DNA of 64,000 nt from Burkholderia sp. SRS-46 (GTDB lineage Bacteria > Pseudomonadota > Gammaproteobacteria > Burkholderiales > Burkholderiaceae), in contig NZ_PTXL01000002.1 of assembly GCF_004343775.1 (NCBI RefSeq), forward strand, positions 868,001 to 932,000. Reading direction: 5' to 3'. Every line of letters begins with the position of its first letter. The stretch's first letter is position 1. The notes under the pieces were generated by a model. It did not search any database. It was not told the origin of the DNA and saw only the letters and a program-made list of their open reading frames with translations. A program made the translations under genes and the position numbers. Below are positions 27,601-35,355 of the stretch, piece after piece.

Positions 27601-28159
27601 GCATCGCCTGCTGCATCCGCAACGCCGCGAACAGCGCGCGCTGCGGATGATCCTCGTGGGCGATCGGCGCACCGAACAGCGCGAGGATGCCGTCGCCGAG
27701 CGACTTCGCCACGTAGCCTTCGTAGTAGTGGACCGCCTCCATCATCAGCGCGACGACGGGATCGATCAGGCGGTGCGCCTCTTCCGGATCGAGATCGTGG
27801 ATCAACGCGGTGGAGCCCGCCATGTCCGCGAACAGCGCGGTGACGGTCTTGCGCTCGCCGGCGGTTTCGCCGCGCGCTTCCATCGCGGCCTGTTCGGCCC
27901 GGATGCGATCGACCAGATGCTGCGGGGTGTAATGGATCGGCGCGGGAGACGGCTCGGCGGTCGGCCGCGCACGCGACGGTGGGGGTGGCGACGTGTCGTC
28001 AGGCGTGTCCGCAAGCGGCGCGCCGCAGGCGTTGCAGAACCGCGCGGACGGGCTCGCTTCGTGCCCGCAGCGCGGGCACGCACGCGACAGCATCGCGCCG
28101 CACGCTTCGCAGAATCTGGCCCCCGTGAGGTTCTCGAATCCGCAGTTTGCGCAGTACAT
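24683..28159 (-). CDS. Zinc-ribbon / class III nucleotide cyclase / AAA ATPase / TPR signalling protein
   Basis: A 1158-residue multidomain protein. Residues 1-45 hold two zinc ribbons (C3, C6, C17, C20 and C28, C31, C42, C45). A Pro-rich linker leads to a class III adenylyl/guanylyl cyclase domain (about 95-280): the metal Asp in LFADMAGSTAL near 112, the second in SLGDGILALFG near 156, and the substrate Lys in ERKTVTALFADM. The transition-state Asn is replaced by His in HTIHIASRME, as in many cyclase-AAA fusions. A STAND-type ATPase follows (GEAGVGKSRLFHEF near 330, LLFEDLQWLD), then TPR-like repeats to the end. It probably couples ligand binding on the TPRs to signalling; whether it makes cAMP is uncertain. 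Confidence 0.87.
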   Translation of the reverse strand: MYCANCGFENLTGARFCEACGAMLSRACPRCGHEASPSARFCNACGAPLADTPDDTSPPPPSRARPTAEPSPAPIHYTPQHLVDRIRAEQAAMEARGETAGERKTVTALFADMAGSTALIHDLDPEEAHRLIDPVVALMMEAVHYYEGYVAKSLGDGILALFGAPIAHEDHPQRALFAALRMQQAMRRHGDRIRLEKGIPLQIRVGVHTGEVVVRSIRTDDLHTDYDPVGHTIHIASRMEGIATPSSILVSDSTHKLAEGYFEFKALGATQVKGIPDPLPVYEVLGLGALRTRLQLAAHRGLARFVGRDAELDHLHDALEQVRAGHGRIVGVRGEAGVGKSRLFHEFKERSRRGCLLLETFSVSHGKAFAYLPLIELLKNYFQITAQDDERRCREKVMGKVLTLERGFEDLVPYLLYLLGIGEPGSALAEMDPRIRRERTFDAIIQLLARESRDQPVELLFEDLQWLDRETEAFLAHLSERVPATRILLLVNYRPEYQAVWTRAGHGSQLRLEPLGATEAQGLLAALLGDDPSLVPLKQLILEKTEGNPFFMEEVVQTLAEEQSLFGEPGRYRVGRTPAALHIPTTVQGVLAARIDRLPVADKELLQTLAVIGKEFPYSLIRRICGGEAGHADDDLRQLLAHLEAAEFIYERPAFPEVEYSFKHALTQEVAGHSLLMQRRSVLHERTAQAIEALFPARIADYCSELAHHYSLSGNLPKAVDYLHQAAQQALRHAAHLDAMQHLGTALELLKRLPDTPARAHQELALLLSLGPALMDVRGYGAPEVATTYSRALVLCEQTGETSQRFAAQLGLRIHYLTRAQYATARELGKQMLDVATRAKDPGLLMESYGALGACLFLQGNLDAARAHQEKALAIYDPERHQAHVFAHGVDPGIRALNFLTLTLWLQGYPDQALKRSMEALALAQKLAYGPTLAFTLAYAAELHQLRRESSLTREHAEAVVTLSAEHGLPYWLAWGTFFRGWALTERDDLAEGIARMSEGLAADRAAGGEDQRSYFLALLADCHRRAGDRQTGLRLLDDAMTISDKAGERCFEAELHRLKGIMLLDEANDTDDASASIDAAEACFHKAIEVARALGARSLELRAVSSLARLRRRTGRIAEARQALADVYGWFTEGFDTADLRDAKALLGTLASGQSGQ

Positions 28160-28242
28160 GCCACCCTTCCCCTGCCGAGCGCCGGCACCCGGTCATTATG
28201 CGCCGTGTCCGCGTGCGGCAACACCCGGCGCGCGCCGTTGCG

Positions 28243-29412
28243 TCATTCGGTGCCGATCGTCGTCACCGGCACCCAGCGCCCGCCCTTCACCTGATAAAGC
28301 GTCGACGTCGGGTGCTGGAGGTCACCGTTGGCATCGAACGCGATCTTGCCGGTGATGCCCTCGTAGCGCGTCGCCCGCAGCGCCGGCAGGAACTCGGCCG
28401 GCTTCGCGGAATTCGCCTGCTGCATCGCGTGGATCGCGACCCACGCGCAGTCGTACGCGAACGGCGAATACGTGAGCATGTCCACGCCGAAGCGCTTCTT
28501 GAACTTCTGCGCGAACGCCTTGCCTTGCGGCAGCGTGTCGATCGGCCGGCCGTATTCCCAGGCCATCGCGCCCTCGGCCGCGGGGCCCGCGACGTTGAGG
28601 AAGATGCTGTCCGCGATGCCGCCGCTGCCGACGAACTGCACCCGCATGCCCAGTTGCTTCATCCGCTTCGTGATCAGCGCCGCCTGGTTGTCCAGGCCGC
28701 CGAAATACAGCAAGTCGGCGTTCGCGGCCTTGACGTTCGTGAGCTGCGCATTGAACTCGACCGCCTTGTCGTTGGTGTATTCGGCCGCGACGACCTGGCC
28801 GCCGGCGGCGATCACCGCCTTCCTGAATTCCTCCACCGCGCCCTGGCCGAACGCGGTCCGGTCGTCCATCACCGCGATGCGCCGCGCCTTCATCACGGTG
28901 ACCGCGTATTTGCCCGCATTGCCGGAGTTCTGCGTGTCGGTCGCAATGATCCGGAACACCGTCTTCAGCCCCTGCCGCGTGATGGCCGGATTGGTCGCCG
29001 CCGGGTCGATCAGCGGGATGCCGGCCTTCGCGAAGATCGGCGCGGACGGCAACGCGACCCCGGAGTTGTAGTACCCGACGACGACGGCGACACCGTCGTC
29101 CACGAGCTTCTGCGCGACCTGCACGCCGATGCGCGGGTCGCCCTGGTCGTCGACCGTATCGAGCTCGAAGCGGACCTCCTGGCCGCCGAGCTCGAGGTGC
29201 CGCGCGTTCGCCTCCTCGACCGCCAGCCGGACACCGTTCTCGAGATCCTTGCCGTTCGACGCACTGACCCCGGTGAGCGGGCTGGACACCCCGATCCTGA
29301 CGACCTGCTGGCCATGCGACGGATCGCAGGCCAGCGACAGCGCGACGGCGCTCAGGCCGATCGCGAGCAAGCTTCGACGAATAGCGAACATGGCGTCGAT
29401 CCGGACGATCAT
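28243..29412 (-). CDS. LivK-type periplasmic binding protein (orphan)
   Basis: A 389-residue type I periplasmic binding protein of the branched-chain amino-acid/amide family. The signal peptide is SLLAIGLSAVALSLACDPSHGQ. The mature part opens VVRIGVSSPLTGVSASNGKDL and carries the family's DDQGDPRIGVQVAQKLVDDG and GYYNSGVALPSAPIFAKAGI segments. The ATG at 29412 has GGTGGG nine bases upstream; the ATG at 29391 is an alternative. No LivHMGF permease or ATPase is next to it, so it must share a distant transporter. Divergent from an MFS gene; the downstream cyclase gene starts 83 bases after its stop. Confidence 0.87.
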   Translation of the reverse strand: MIVRIDAMFAIRRSLLAIGLSAVALSLACDPSHGQQVVRIGVSSPLTGVSASNGKDLENGVRLAVEEANARHLELGGQEVRFELDTVDDQGDPRIGVQVAQKLVDDGVAVVVGYYNSGVALPSAPIFAKAGIPLIDPAATNPAITRQGLKTVFRIIATDTQNSGNAGKYAVTVMKARRIAVMDDRTAFGQGAVEEFRKAVIAAGGQVVAAEYTNDKAVEFNAQLTNVKAANADLLYFGGLDNQAALITKRMKQLGMRVQFVGSGGIADSIFLNVAGPAAEGAMAWEYGRPIDTLPQGKAFAQKFKKRFGVDMLTYSPFAYDCAWVAIHAMQQANSAKPAEFLPALRATRYEGITGKIAFDANGDLQHPTSTLYQVKGGRWVPVTTIGTE

Positions 29413-29693
29413 GCGAATTGACCCACCGGTCATGGCGTTCGGCGCAGCCGCGCGCCGGTGTCGTTTACAACCGGTTTCCGGACGCATCCGTGATGCCGCG
29501 CTTCGGGGTGCGTCTCTACACTCCATCGAATGATTTCGCCGCGTGTCGCGCAGTCAGTGTTTACCCGTGCCCGCACGGCTGGACACCGTGGCGATCCCCA
29601 GCCCCACGACGTGCCGCCGCGCGGTCGGCAAACGGTTGACCGCGTGCTTCATCCATCCGGCAGGTTCGCAGTGCCCAATCAGGAGTGTGTCGA

Positions 29694-31163
29694 TTGATCC
29701 CTTCGAAAGCGCGCATCGCCAATCCCTCCCTCTCGCGTTCGCCCGGCTCGCTCGGCGACGTCACCATCGTCAATCAGGCGCTGCTCAGGCGCGCCGTCGG
29801 CGCGATGGCGCTCGGCAATGCGATGGAATGGTTCGACTTCGGCGTCTACAGCTACATCGCCGTCACGCTCGGCAAGGTGTTCTTTCCATCGAGCAACCCG
29901 TCCGCGCAACTGATCGCGACCTTCGGCACGTTCGCCGCGGCCTTTCTCGTGCGCCCGATCGGCGGCATGGTGTTCGGCCCGCTCGGCGACCGCATCGGCC
30001 GCCAGCGCGTGCTCGCGATGACGATGATCATGATGGCCGCCGGCACCTTCGCGATCGGCCTGATTCCGGGCTACGCGTCGATCGGCATCATGGCGCCCGC
30101 GCTGCTGCTCGTCGCGCGCCTCGTGCAGGGTTTTTCGACGGGCGGCGAGTACGGCGGCGCCGCGACCTTCATCGCCGAGTTCGCCACCGACAAGCGCCGC
30201 GGCTTCGCCGGCAGCTTCCTCGAATTCGGCACGCTGGCCGGCTACATCCTCGGCGCAGGCACGGTCGCCGCGCTGACGGCGTCGCTGTCGCAGGAGCAGC
30301 TGCTCGCATGGGGCTGGCGCGTGCCGTTCTTCATCGCCGGTCCGCTCGGGCTCGTCGGCCTCTACATCCGGATGAAACTCGAGGAAACGCCGGCCTTCAA
30401 GAAGGAAGCGGAAGCGCGCGAAGCCGACGAGAAAACGCGGCCGAAGCAGCCCTTCGTGCCACTGCTCGCACAACAGTGGCGGCCGCTGCTGCAGTGCGTG
30501 GGGCTCGTGCTGATCTTCAACGTCACCGACTACATGGCGCTGTCGTATCTGCCGAGCTACCTGTCGGCGACGCTGCACTTCAACGAATCGAACGGCCTCT
30601 TCCTCGTGCTGCTGGTGATGGTGCTGATGATGCCGATGACGCTCTTCGCGGGCCATCTGTCCGACCGGGTCGGCCGCAAGCCGGTGATGATGTTCGGTTG
30701 CGTGGGCCTGCTCGTGCTCGCGATTCCGGCGCTGCTGCTGGTGCGCACCGGCGCGATGCTGCCGGTGTTCGGCGGCATGCTGATCCTCGGCGCGTTGCTG
30801 TCGACGTTCACCGGCGTGATGCCGTCGGCGCTGCCCGCGCTGTTCCCGACGAAGATCCGCTATGGCGCGCTCGCGATCGGCTTCAACGTGTCGGTGTCGC
30901 TGTTCGGCGGCACGACGCCGCTCGTCGCCGCGTGGCTGGTCGACCGCACCGGCGACCTGATGATGCCCGCGTACTACCTGATGGGCGCGTCGGTGATCGG
31001 CATCGTGTCGGTGCTCGCGCTGCGCGAAACGGCGCGCCAGCCGCTGCTCGGCTCCGGCCCGAGCGTGGCCAGCTACGCGGAAGCGGTCGGCCTCGTTCAG
31101 GGGGCCGTCGAGCGGGTTCCCGCCAGGAAGAAAGGCGCATCCGCCGTCCGACCGCGCCCGTAG
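29694..31163 (+). CDS. MFS metabolite:H+ symporter (MHS/ProP-like)
   Basis: A 489-residue, 12-helix major facilitator of the metabolite:H+ symporter family (ProP, KgtP, ShiA group). Diagnostic are GNAMEWFDFGVYSYIA in helix 1, GPLGDRIGRQRVLAMT in loop 2-3, and GGEYGGAATFIAEFATDKRRG in helix 4-5. The second half-repeat carries GHLSDRVGRKPVMMFG. The TTG at 29694 is taken as start because AGGAG at 29681-29685 is eight bases upstream; the GTG at 29685 overlaps that site. Closest in feel to proline/betaine transporters, but substrate is not certain. Divergent from the binding-protein gene. Confidence 0.87.
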   Translation: MIPSKARIANPSLSRSPGSLGDVTIVNQALLRRAVGAMALGNAMEWFDFGVYSYIAVTLGKVFFPSSNPSAQLIATFGTFAAAFLVRPIGGMVFGPLGDRIGRQRVLAMTMIMMAAGTFAIGLIPGYASIGIMAPALLLVARLVQGFSTGGEYGGAATFIAEFATDKRRGFAGSFLEFGTLAGYILGAGTVAALTASLSQEQLLAWGWRVPFFIAGPLGLVGLYIRMKLEETPAFKKEAEAREADEKTRPKQPFVPLLAQQWRPLLQCVGLVLIFNVTDYMALSYLPSYLSATLHFNESNGLFLVLLVMVLMMPMTLFAGHLSDRVGRKPVMMFGCVGLLVLAIPALLLVRTGAMLPVFGGMLILGALLSTFTGVMPSALPALFPTKIRYGALAIGFNVSVSLFGGTTPLVAAWLVDRTGDLMMPAYYLMGASVIGIVSVLALRETARQPLLGSGPSVASYAEAVGLVQGAVERVPARKKGASAVRPRP

Positions 31164-31292
31164 TCGGCTCGACCGGTGAGATCGCACATCGCCCCCGCCG
31201 TTGCGTCACAATGAAGCCCGGCATGCGTCTCGCTCGATGTCTGCCGGCATGCCGCCATCGTGACGCGCGTGCCGGCTTTCCAGGGGGAAACG

Positions 31293-32069
31293 ATGGGCGA
31301 CGTGATTTACGCGACGGATGGCGCGCTCTGCACGATCACCCTCAACCGGCCCGAGCGGCGCAACGCCGTCGACGGCCCCACCGCATCGCGGCTCAGGGAA
31401 GCGTTCGAACGCTTCGAGGCCGACGCCACGCTCGGGGTCGCCATCCTGACCGGCGCCGGGGGCAACTTCTGTGCCGGTGCCGACCTGAAGGCCGTCGGCG
31501 ACCCGGCATTGCGCAACGACGTCGACCCGTCGGGCGCAGGCCCGGGCCCGATGGGGCCGAGCCGCATGGCGTTGTCGAAGCCGCTCATCGCGGCTGTCGC
31601 CGGCCATGCGGTCGCGGGCGGGCTCGAACTCGCGCTGCTGGCCGATCTCCGCGTCGCGGACGAGGACGCCGTGTTCGGCGTGTTCTGCCGGCGCTGGGGC
31701 GTGCCGCTGATCGACGGCGGCACCGTCAGATTGCCGCGCGTCGTCGGCATGGGACATGCGATGGACATGATCCTGACCGGACGCCCCGTCAGCGCGCAGG
31801 AAGCCAAGGCCATGGGGCTCGTCAACACCCTCGCGCCGAACGGCGAAGCGCTGGCGTACGCGACGCGCATCGCCCGGCAAATCGCCGCGTTTCCCCGTCA
31901 ATGCATGCTCGCGGACCGGCGCGCGGCCTACGAGCAATGGGATCTGCCGCTCGCGGAAGCGCTGCGCCGCGAAGGCGCGAATGGCGCGCGGGTCGTGTTT
32001 GCCGAGGGGGTGGCCGGCGCCGCGCGCTTCAGTGCAGGGGAAGGACGTCACGGGTCGTTTTCCGAGTGA
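31293..32069 (+). CDS. Enoyl-CoA hydratase/isomerase (crotonase) family protein
   Basis: A 258-residue crotonase-fold enzyme acting on acyl-CoA thioesters. The first oxyanion-hole segment is GGNFCAGADLKAVGD and the second is AVAGHAVAGGLELALLADLRVA, with the catalytic-type Glu in GGLE. The second Glu of classical hydratases, in the PE.G..P.GG loop, is not seen here (the loop reads CRRWGVPLIDGGT), which marks a subgroup whose precise reaction is unclear. The ATG at 31293 follows AGGGGGA at 31282-31288. It is 129 bases downstream of the MFS gene on the same strand and may be expressed with it. Confidence 0.87.
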   Translation: MGDVIYATDGALCTITLNRPERRNAVDGPTASRLREAFERFEADATLGVAILTGAGGNFCAGADLKAVGDPALRNDVDPSGAGPGPMGPSRMALSKPLIAAVAGHAVAGGLELALLADLRVADEDAVFGVFCRRWGVPLIDGGTVRLPRVVGMGHAMDMILTGRPVSAQEAKAMGLVNTLAPNGEALAYATRIARQIAAFPRQCMLADRRAAYEQWDLPLAEALRREGANGARVVFAEGVAGAARFSAGEGRHGSFSE

Positions 32070-32160
32070 GGCACCGTTGCGTCGCTGCACGCGTTCTTTC
32101 ATTCGGAAACCGTATCGATTCCAACGACGATGCTGTCCGTCGTTGGTCATGGAGACGGAC

Positions 32161-33177
32161 ATGCTTGAGATCGCACGAAGGAAAGCCGTCGCAGCGGTGA
32201 GATTTGCATCGGTCGCGGCAGGTGCATTGCTCGCAGCCGGTTCGATACAGGCGCAGCAGCAGCCGTTCGACGCGTTCGCCGTCCCCGCCGGCAGCGCACC
32301 GCACGACGTCGCACCGGCGCCGGATGGCGGCGCCGTGTGGTTCACCGCGCAGGCCAAGGGCGCGGCCGGCCGGCTCGACCCGCGCAGCGGCAAGATCGAC
32401 TGGATCCCGCTCGGCGAAGGTTCGGCGCCGCACGGCGTGATCGTCGGCCCCGATCGGGCCGCGTGGATCACCGACGGCGGCCTGAACGCAATCGTGCGCA
32501 TCGATCCGGACACGCTCGCGGTCAAGCGTTTCCCGTTGCCGAAGGCGCGGCCGGACGCCAACCTGAACACGGCGGTTTTCGACCAGCGGGGGCGTCTGTG
32601 GTTTACCGGGCAAAGCGGCATCTACGGCGAGCTCGACCCGGCGAGCGGCAGGATGCGCGTGTTCGATGCGCCGCGCGGGCGCGGGCCGTACGGCATCTGC
32701 GTGACGCGTGACGGCAGCGTGTACTTCGCGTCGCTCGCCGGCAGCTATCTCGGCCGCATCGATCCCGCGAGCGGCGCGGCGCAGGTGATCGAGCCGCCGA
32801 CCGCGAACCAGGGCGCGCGCCGCGCCTGGGCCGATTCGGCGGGGCGCGTCTGGATCAGCGAATGGAATGCGGGGAAAGTCGGCGTGTACGACCCGGCCAC
32901 GCATCAATGGCGCGAATGGCCGCTGCCCGGCCGCGATCCGCATGCGTACGCGATCTTCGTCGACGACCACGACATCGTCTGGCTCAGCGAATGGAGCGCC
33001 AACGCGCTCGTGCGCTTCGACCCGCGCGTCGGGAAATTCGACGTGCTCGCGCTGCCGCGTGCGCATGCGAACGTGCGCCAGATGATGGGCCGGCCGGGAG
33101 AAGTCTGGTTGTCCGAATCGGGCACCGATCATCTGCTGCGCTACCGGAATCGGGTCGGATCCGCTAACACACAGTGA
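32161..33177 (+). CDS. Virginiamycin B lyase-like beta-propeller, secreted
   Basis: A 338-residue periplasmic protein. A signal peptide (AAVRFASVAAGALLAAGSIQAQ) precedes a seven-bladed propeller with repeated W-x-T/S-[DE] blades: GAVWFTAQAKG, AAWITDGGLNAIVRID, LWFTGQSGIYGELD, VWISEWNAGKVGVYD, VWLSEWSANALVRFD, VWLSESGTDHLLRY. These resemble Vgb, which linearises streptogramin B, and SMP-30-like lactonases. Whether Vgb catalytic His/Glu residues are all kept cannot be judged here; many homologues are not antibiotic enzymes. The ATG at 32161 has GGAG six bases upstream; the ATG at 32149 lacks one. Confidence 0.78.
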   Translation: MLEIARRKAVAAVRFASVAAGALLAAGSIQAQQQPFDAFAVPAGSAPHDVAPAPDGGAVWFTAQAKGAAGRLDPRSGKIDWIPLGEGSAPHGVIVGPDRAAWITDGGLNAIVRIDPDTLAVKRFPLPKARPDANLNTAVFDQRGRLWFTGQSGIYGELDPASGRMRVFDAPRGRGPYGICVTRDGSVYFASLAGSYLGRIDPASGAAQVIEPPTANQGARRAWADSAGRVWISEWNAGKVGVYDPATHQWREWPLPGRDPHAYAIFVDDHDIVWLSEWSANALVRFDPRVGKFDVLALPRAHANVRQMMGRPGEVWLSESGTDHLLRYRNRVGSANTQ

Positions 33178-33249
33178 CAAACCAGTCGGACACTTTATGA
33201 AGGTCACCCGTCAAACAGACATGTTCCAACCATCGACAGGAGTGACCGG

Positions 33250-33432
33250 ATGAAGAAGATGTTGCAAATCTTGCTCTGCAGTTTTTCCCTGATGACGCTC
33301 GCCGCCTGCGGCACCGTGCTCGGCGCGACCGCGGGCGGTGTCGCCGGCCACGAACTCTCGCACGGCAGCACCGCGGGCACGATCGGCGGCGCCGCCGCCG
33401 GTGGCCTGATCGGCCACGCGATCGGCGATTGA
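33250..33432 (+). CDS. Small glycine-zipper lipoprotein
   Basis: A 60-residue outer-membrane-type lipoprotein. The lipobox is LAAC (Cys at residue 20). The mature part is a glycine-zipper pair (GTVLGATAGGVAGHELSHG and GGAAAGGLIGHAIG), as in osmotically induced OsmB-like proteins. AGGAG lies eight bases before the ATG. A monocistronic envelope stress role is a family-based inference. Confidence 0.85.
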   Translation: MKKMLQILLCSFSLMTLAACGTVLGATAGGVAGHELSHGSTAGTIGGAAAGGLIGHAIGD

Positions 33433-33447
33433 CGCGGGCGACGGCGA

Positions 33448-33789
33448 TCATCCTCCGGTCAGCCGCCGGACGATCGCCTGAAACACGCGTTCGTGCTGAT
33501 CCAGCGCCTCGTCGAGCGTACGCGCCGCATAGCCCTGGTTGTCCGGCGCGTCCATGCCGGCGATGCGCGTCACGAACAGATACGCCTCCCCGGTTTTCGC
33601 ATCGGCTACGCCGCGAAAGCGCGTCGTGATCGTCACGCCGGATTCGTCGAGTACGGTGCGCCGGAAGACGAGTTCGTTCTCGGACATCCAGCGCGACCAC
33701 GCGCCCTGGTCGAACACTTCGACGGGGGTGTCCTTCGCGTCGAGGACGTACAAGCGTCGCGATTTCGCGGTGACCGGGCGGGGGTTCAT
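33448..33789 (-). CDS. Conserved-looking hypothetical protein, 113 aa
   Basis: A 113-residue soluble protein that I do not recognise. It has a beta-rich first half (RLYVLDAKDTPVEVFDQ, VFRRTVLDESGVTITTRFRG, YLFVTRIAG) and a C-terminal helix (LDEALDQHERVFQAIVRRL). No signal or membrane segment. Its start is three bases from the 3' end of the broken hydrolase gene upstream, so it was probably the second gene of a two-gene operon. Convergent with the small lipoprotein gene; GGCGATC and GATCGCC around its stop codon can pair as a bidirectional hairpin. Confidence 0.65.
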   Translation of the reverse strand: MNPRPVTAKSRRLYVLDAKDTPVEVFDQGAWSRWMSENELVFRRTVLDESGVTITTRFRGVADAKTGEAYLFVTRIAGMDAPDNQGYAARTLDEALDQHERVFQAIVRRLTGG

Positions 33790-33792
33790 CTT

Positions 33793-34490
33793 TCAACCGG
33801 CGGGCGCGAGCAGGAAGCCGATCGCGTCTCGCCACCATGTATCGTCGATCACGCCGATCCAGTCGTTGTGCTCGGCGGATGTCATGACCGTCAGTCGCTT
33901 TGGATCGGCGAGTGCGTCGTAAAGCGCCTCGCCAAAGCGCGCGGGGACGATGCTGTCGCGCTCCGCGACCGCCACCACGACCGGACGGCCGAACGAAGCC
34001 AGATGCGCGGCGCTGTCATAGCGGTCGCGCAGCAGCCATTTCACGGGCAGCCACGGGTAATGGTGGGCGGCGACGTGCTCGAGCGAATCCCACGGCGTGA
34101 TGAGCAGAAGGCCCGCGAGCTTGTCGCGTTCGTGCGCGCCGGCTGCCGCGGCAACGCCTGCGCCGAGCGATTCGCCGATGATCAACAGCGGTGCACCGTA
34201 GAGGCGATGCGCGGCGGTGATCGTCCGCCGCGCGGCCCATAGCCCGGATACTCGGCAAGGATGACGCGCAGGCCCATTCGGGTGAGCGCCGTGGCGTAGT
34301 ACGCGCGGTGTCCGGCATGCCCGGCGTTGCCGTGGAAAACGATCGCCGTGCCGCGCGCGGGTTCGGCCGGCTCGGCTACCAGACCTCGGAAATCTTCGGG
34401 CGACGGCCACGCGCGAAGCACGCTGGACACGATGTCGCCGATCGCGGCCTTCTCGGGGAAGTAGATGAGACGATCCTGCACGACGGGCAC
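33793..34490 (-). pseudogene. Frameshifted alpha/beta hydrolase
   Basis: Two reading frames together make one alpha/beta hydrolase of the YqkD/FrsA-like serine type. The first (from about 34490) gives QDRLIYFPEKAAIGDI, TAIVFHGNAGHAGHR and VILAEYPGYGPRGG, then runs out of homology. The second resumes with TITAAHRLYGAPLLIIGESLGAG, containing the nucleophile elbow G-E-S-L-G, and continues with the Asp (AVAERDSIVP) and His (SAEHNDW) regions to the stop. The junction is near 34221-34235. About a dozen residues that normally link the two parts are missing, so a deletion of roughly 40 bp with a frame change is likely. A sequencing error alone would not explain the lost residues. Confidence 0.72.
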
Positions 34491-34670
34491 TCCAGACCTT
34501 TCCGCGACGCTGTATCAGGTTCTCGCGTGCCAGACGACGCGAGGTTTCATACTTTACGTATCGACGATCAAGCATACGCCAACTGACCGTGTGACGATCG
34601 GTGCTTGTGCCGTGCGTTCCGGTCGTCTCTGCGGCATGTGCGGTTTCCGTTCAATCACGCGAAGGACATC

Positions 34671-35039
34671 ATGATCTGGCTGGCCAATGCGGTTCTCGTG
34701 TTGCACGCACTGCTCGTGCTGTTCATCGTCGGCGGGTTGCTCGCGATCTGGGCGGGTGCCGCATTCGAACGGGGCTGGGTGCGCAATCGCGCATTCCGGA
34801 TCGCGCATCTGGGGGCCATCGGCATCGTCGCGGCGCTCGCGGCGCTCGACGTGCCGTGTCCGCTCACCGTTCTGGAAGACTGGCTGCGTACCGGCGCGTC
34901 GGGTCCGCAAGGCTTCGTGCAGCGCTGGGTCCGCAGCCTGATGTTCTACGATCTGCCGGGGTGGGTGTTTGCGGTCGCCTATGTAGCGTTCCTGTTGGTC
35001 GTCGTGATGACCTGGCGGCGCATTCCGCCACGGTCGTGA
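34671..35039 (+). CDS. DUF2784-like four-helix membrane protein
   Basis: A 122-residue inner-membrane protein matching DUF2784: MIWLANAVLVLHALLVLFIV, FRIAHLGAIGIVAALAALD with the conserved CPLTVLEDWLR, and a final helix VFAVAYVAFLLVVVMTWR. The ATG at 34671 has AAGGA at 34662-34666; an upstream in-frame ATG at 34605 adds a segment without family similarity. Function of the family is unknown. Confidence 0.82.
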   Translation: MIWLANAVLVLHALLVLFIVGGLLAIWAGAAFERGWVRNRAFRIAHLGAIGIVAALAALDVPCPLTVLEDWLRTGASGPQGFVQRWVRSLMFYDLPGWVFAVAYVAFLLVVVMTWRRIPPRS

Positions 35040-35355
35040 CGAGGCGTGCAGCGGCTACCGCGAGCTTGCCCCGGGGCTTCCCGGTCATGACGCATGCAGG
35101 GTCGTGCCACGCGCAGCCAGTGGGCTGACGTGTCTGCGCGACGAACAGCGAGGCCGGCGCGATGTGAACGACCTTAGGGTTTCCGAGCCTATTGGCTCTT
35201 ACCAGCCTTTACTAGAAACAAAAAAGCCTTGCCGTTCAATTCGCGCTATCGGCATCGGCATCGCGCGCGGCAGCCCGACACGTCTCCCGCAACAACGGCA
35301 CCACGCTCGACGAGCGTGCGTGAAGTACGCCCTTCGCCACGCGGAGGAGGTCATC
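35040..35355. other. 316-bp intergenic region upstream of the TPR gene
   Basis: No gene is seen. An AT-richer patch around 35165-35235 contains a small GAGCC/GGCTC hairpin (35185-35198) and probably the promoter of the TPR gene. No clear -35/-10 pair could be assigned. Confidence 0.4.

Noticed and set aside
32161..33177. Calling the propeller a true streptogramin resistance enzyme
   Set aside because: Blade motifs fit Vgb and many unrelated propellers; the catalytic set could not be verified by eye and a signal peptide is present.
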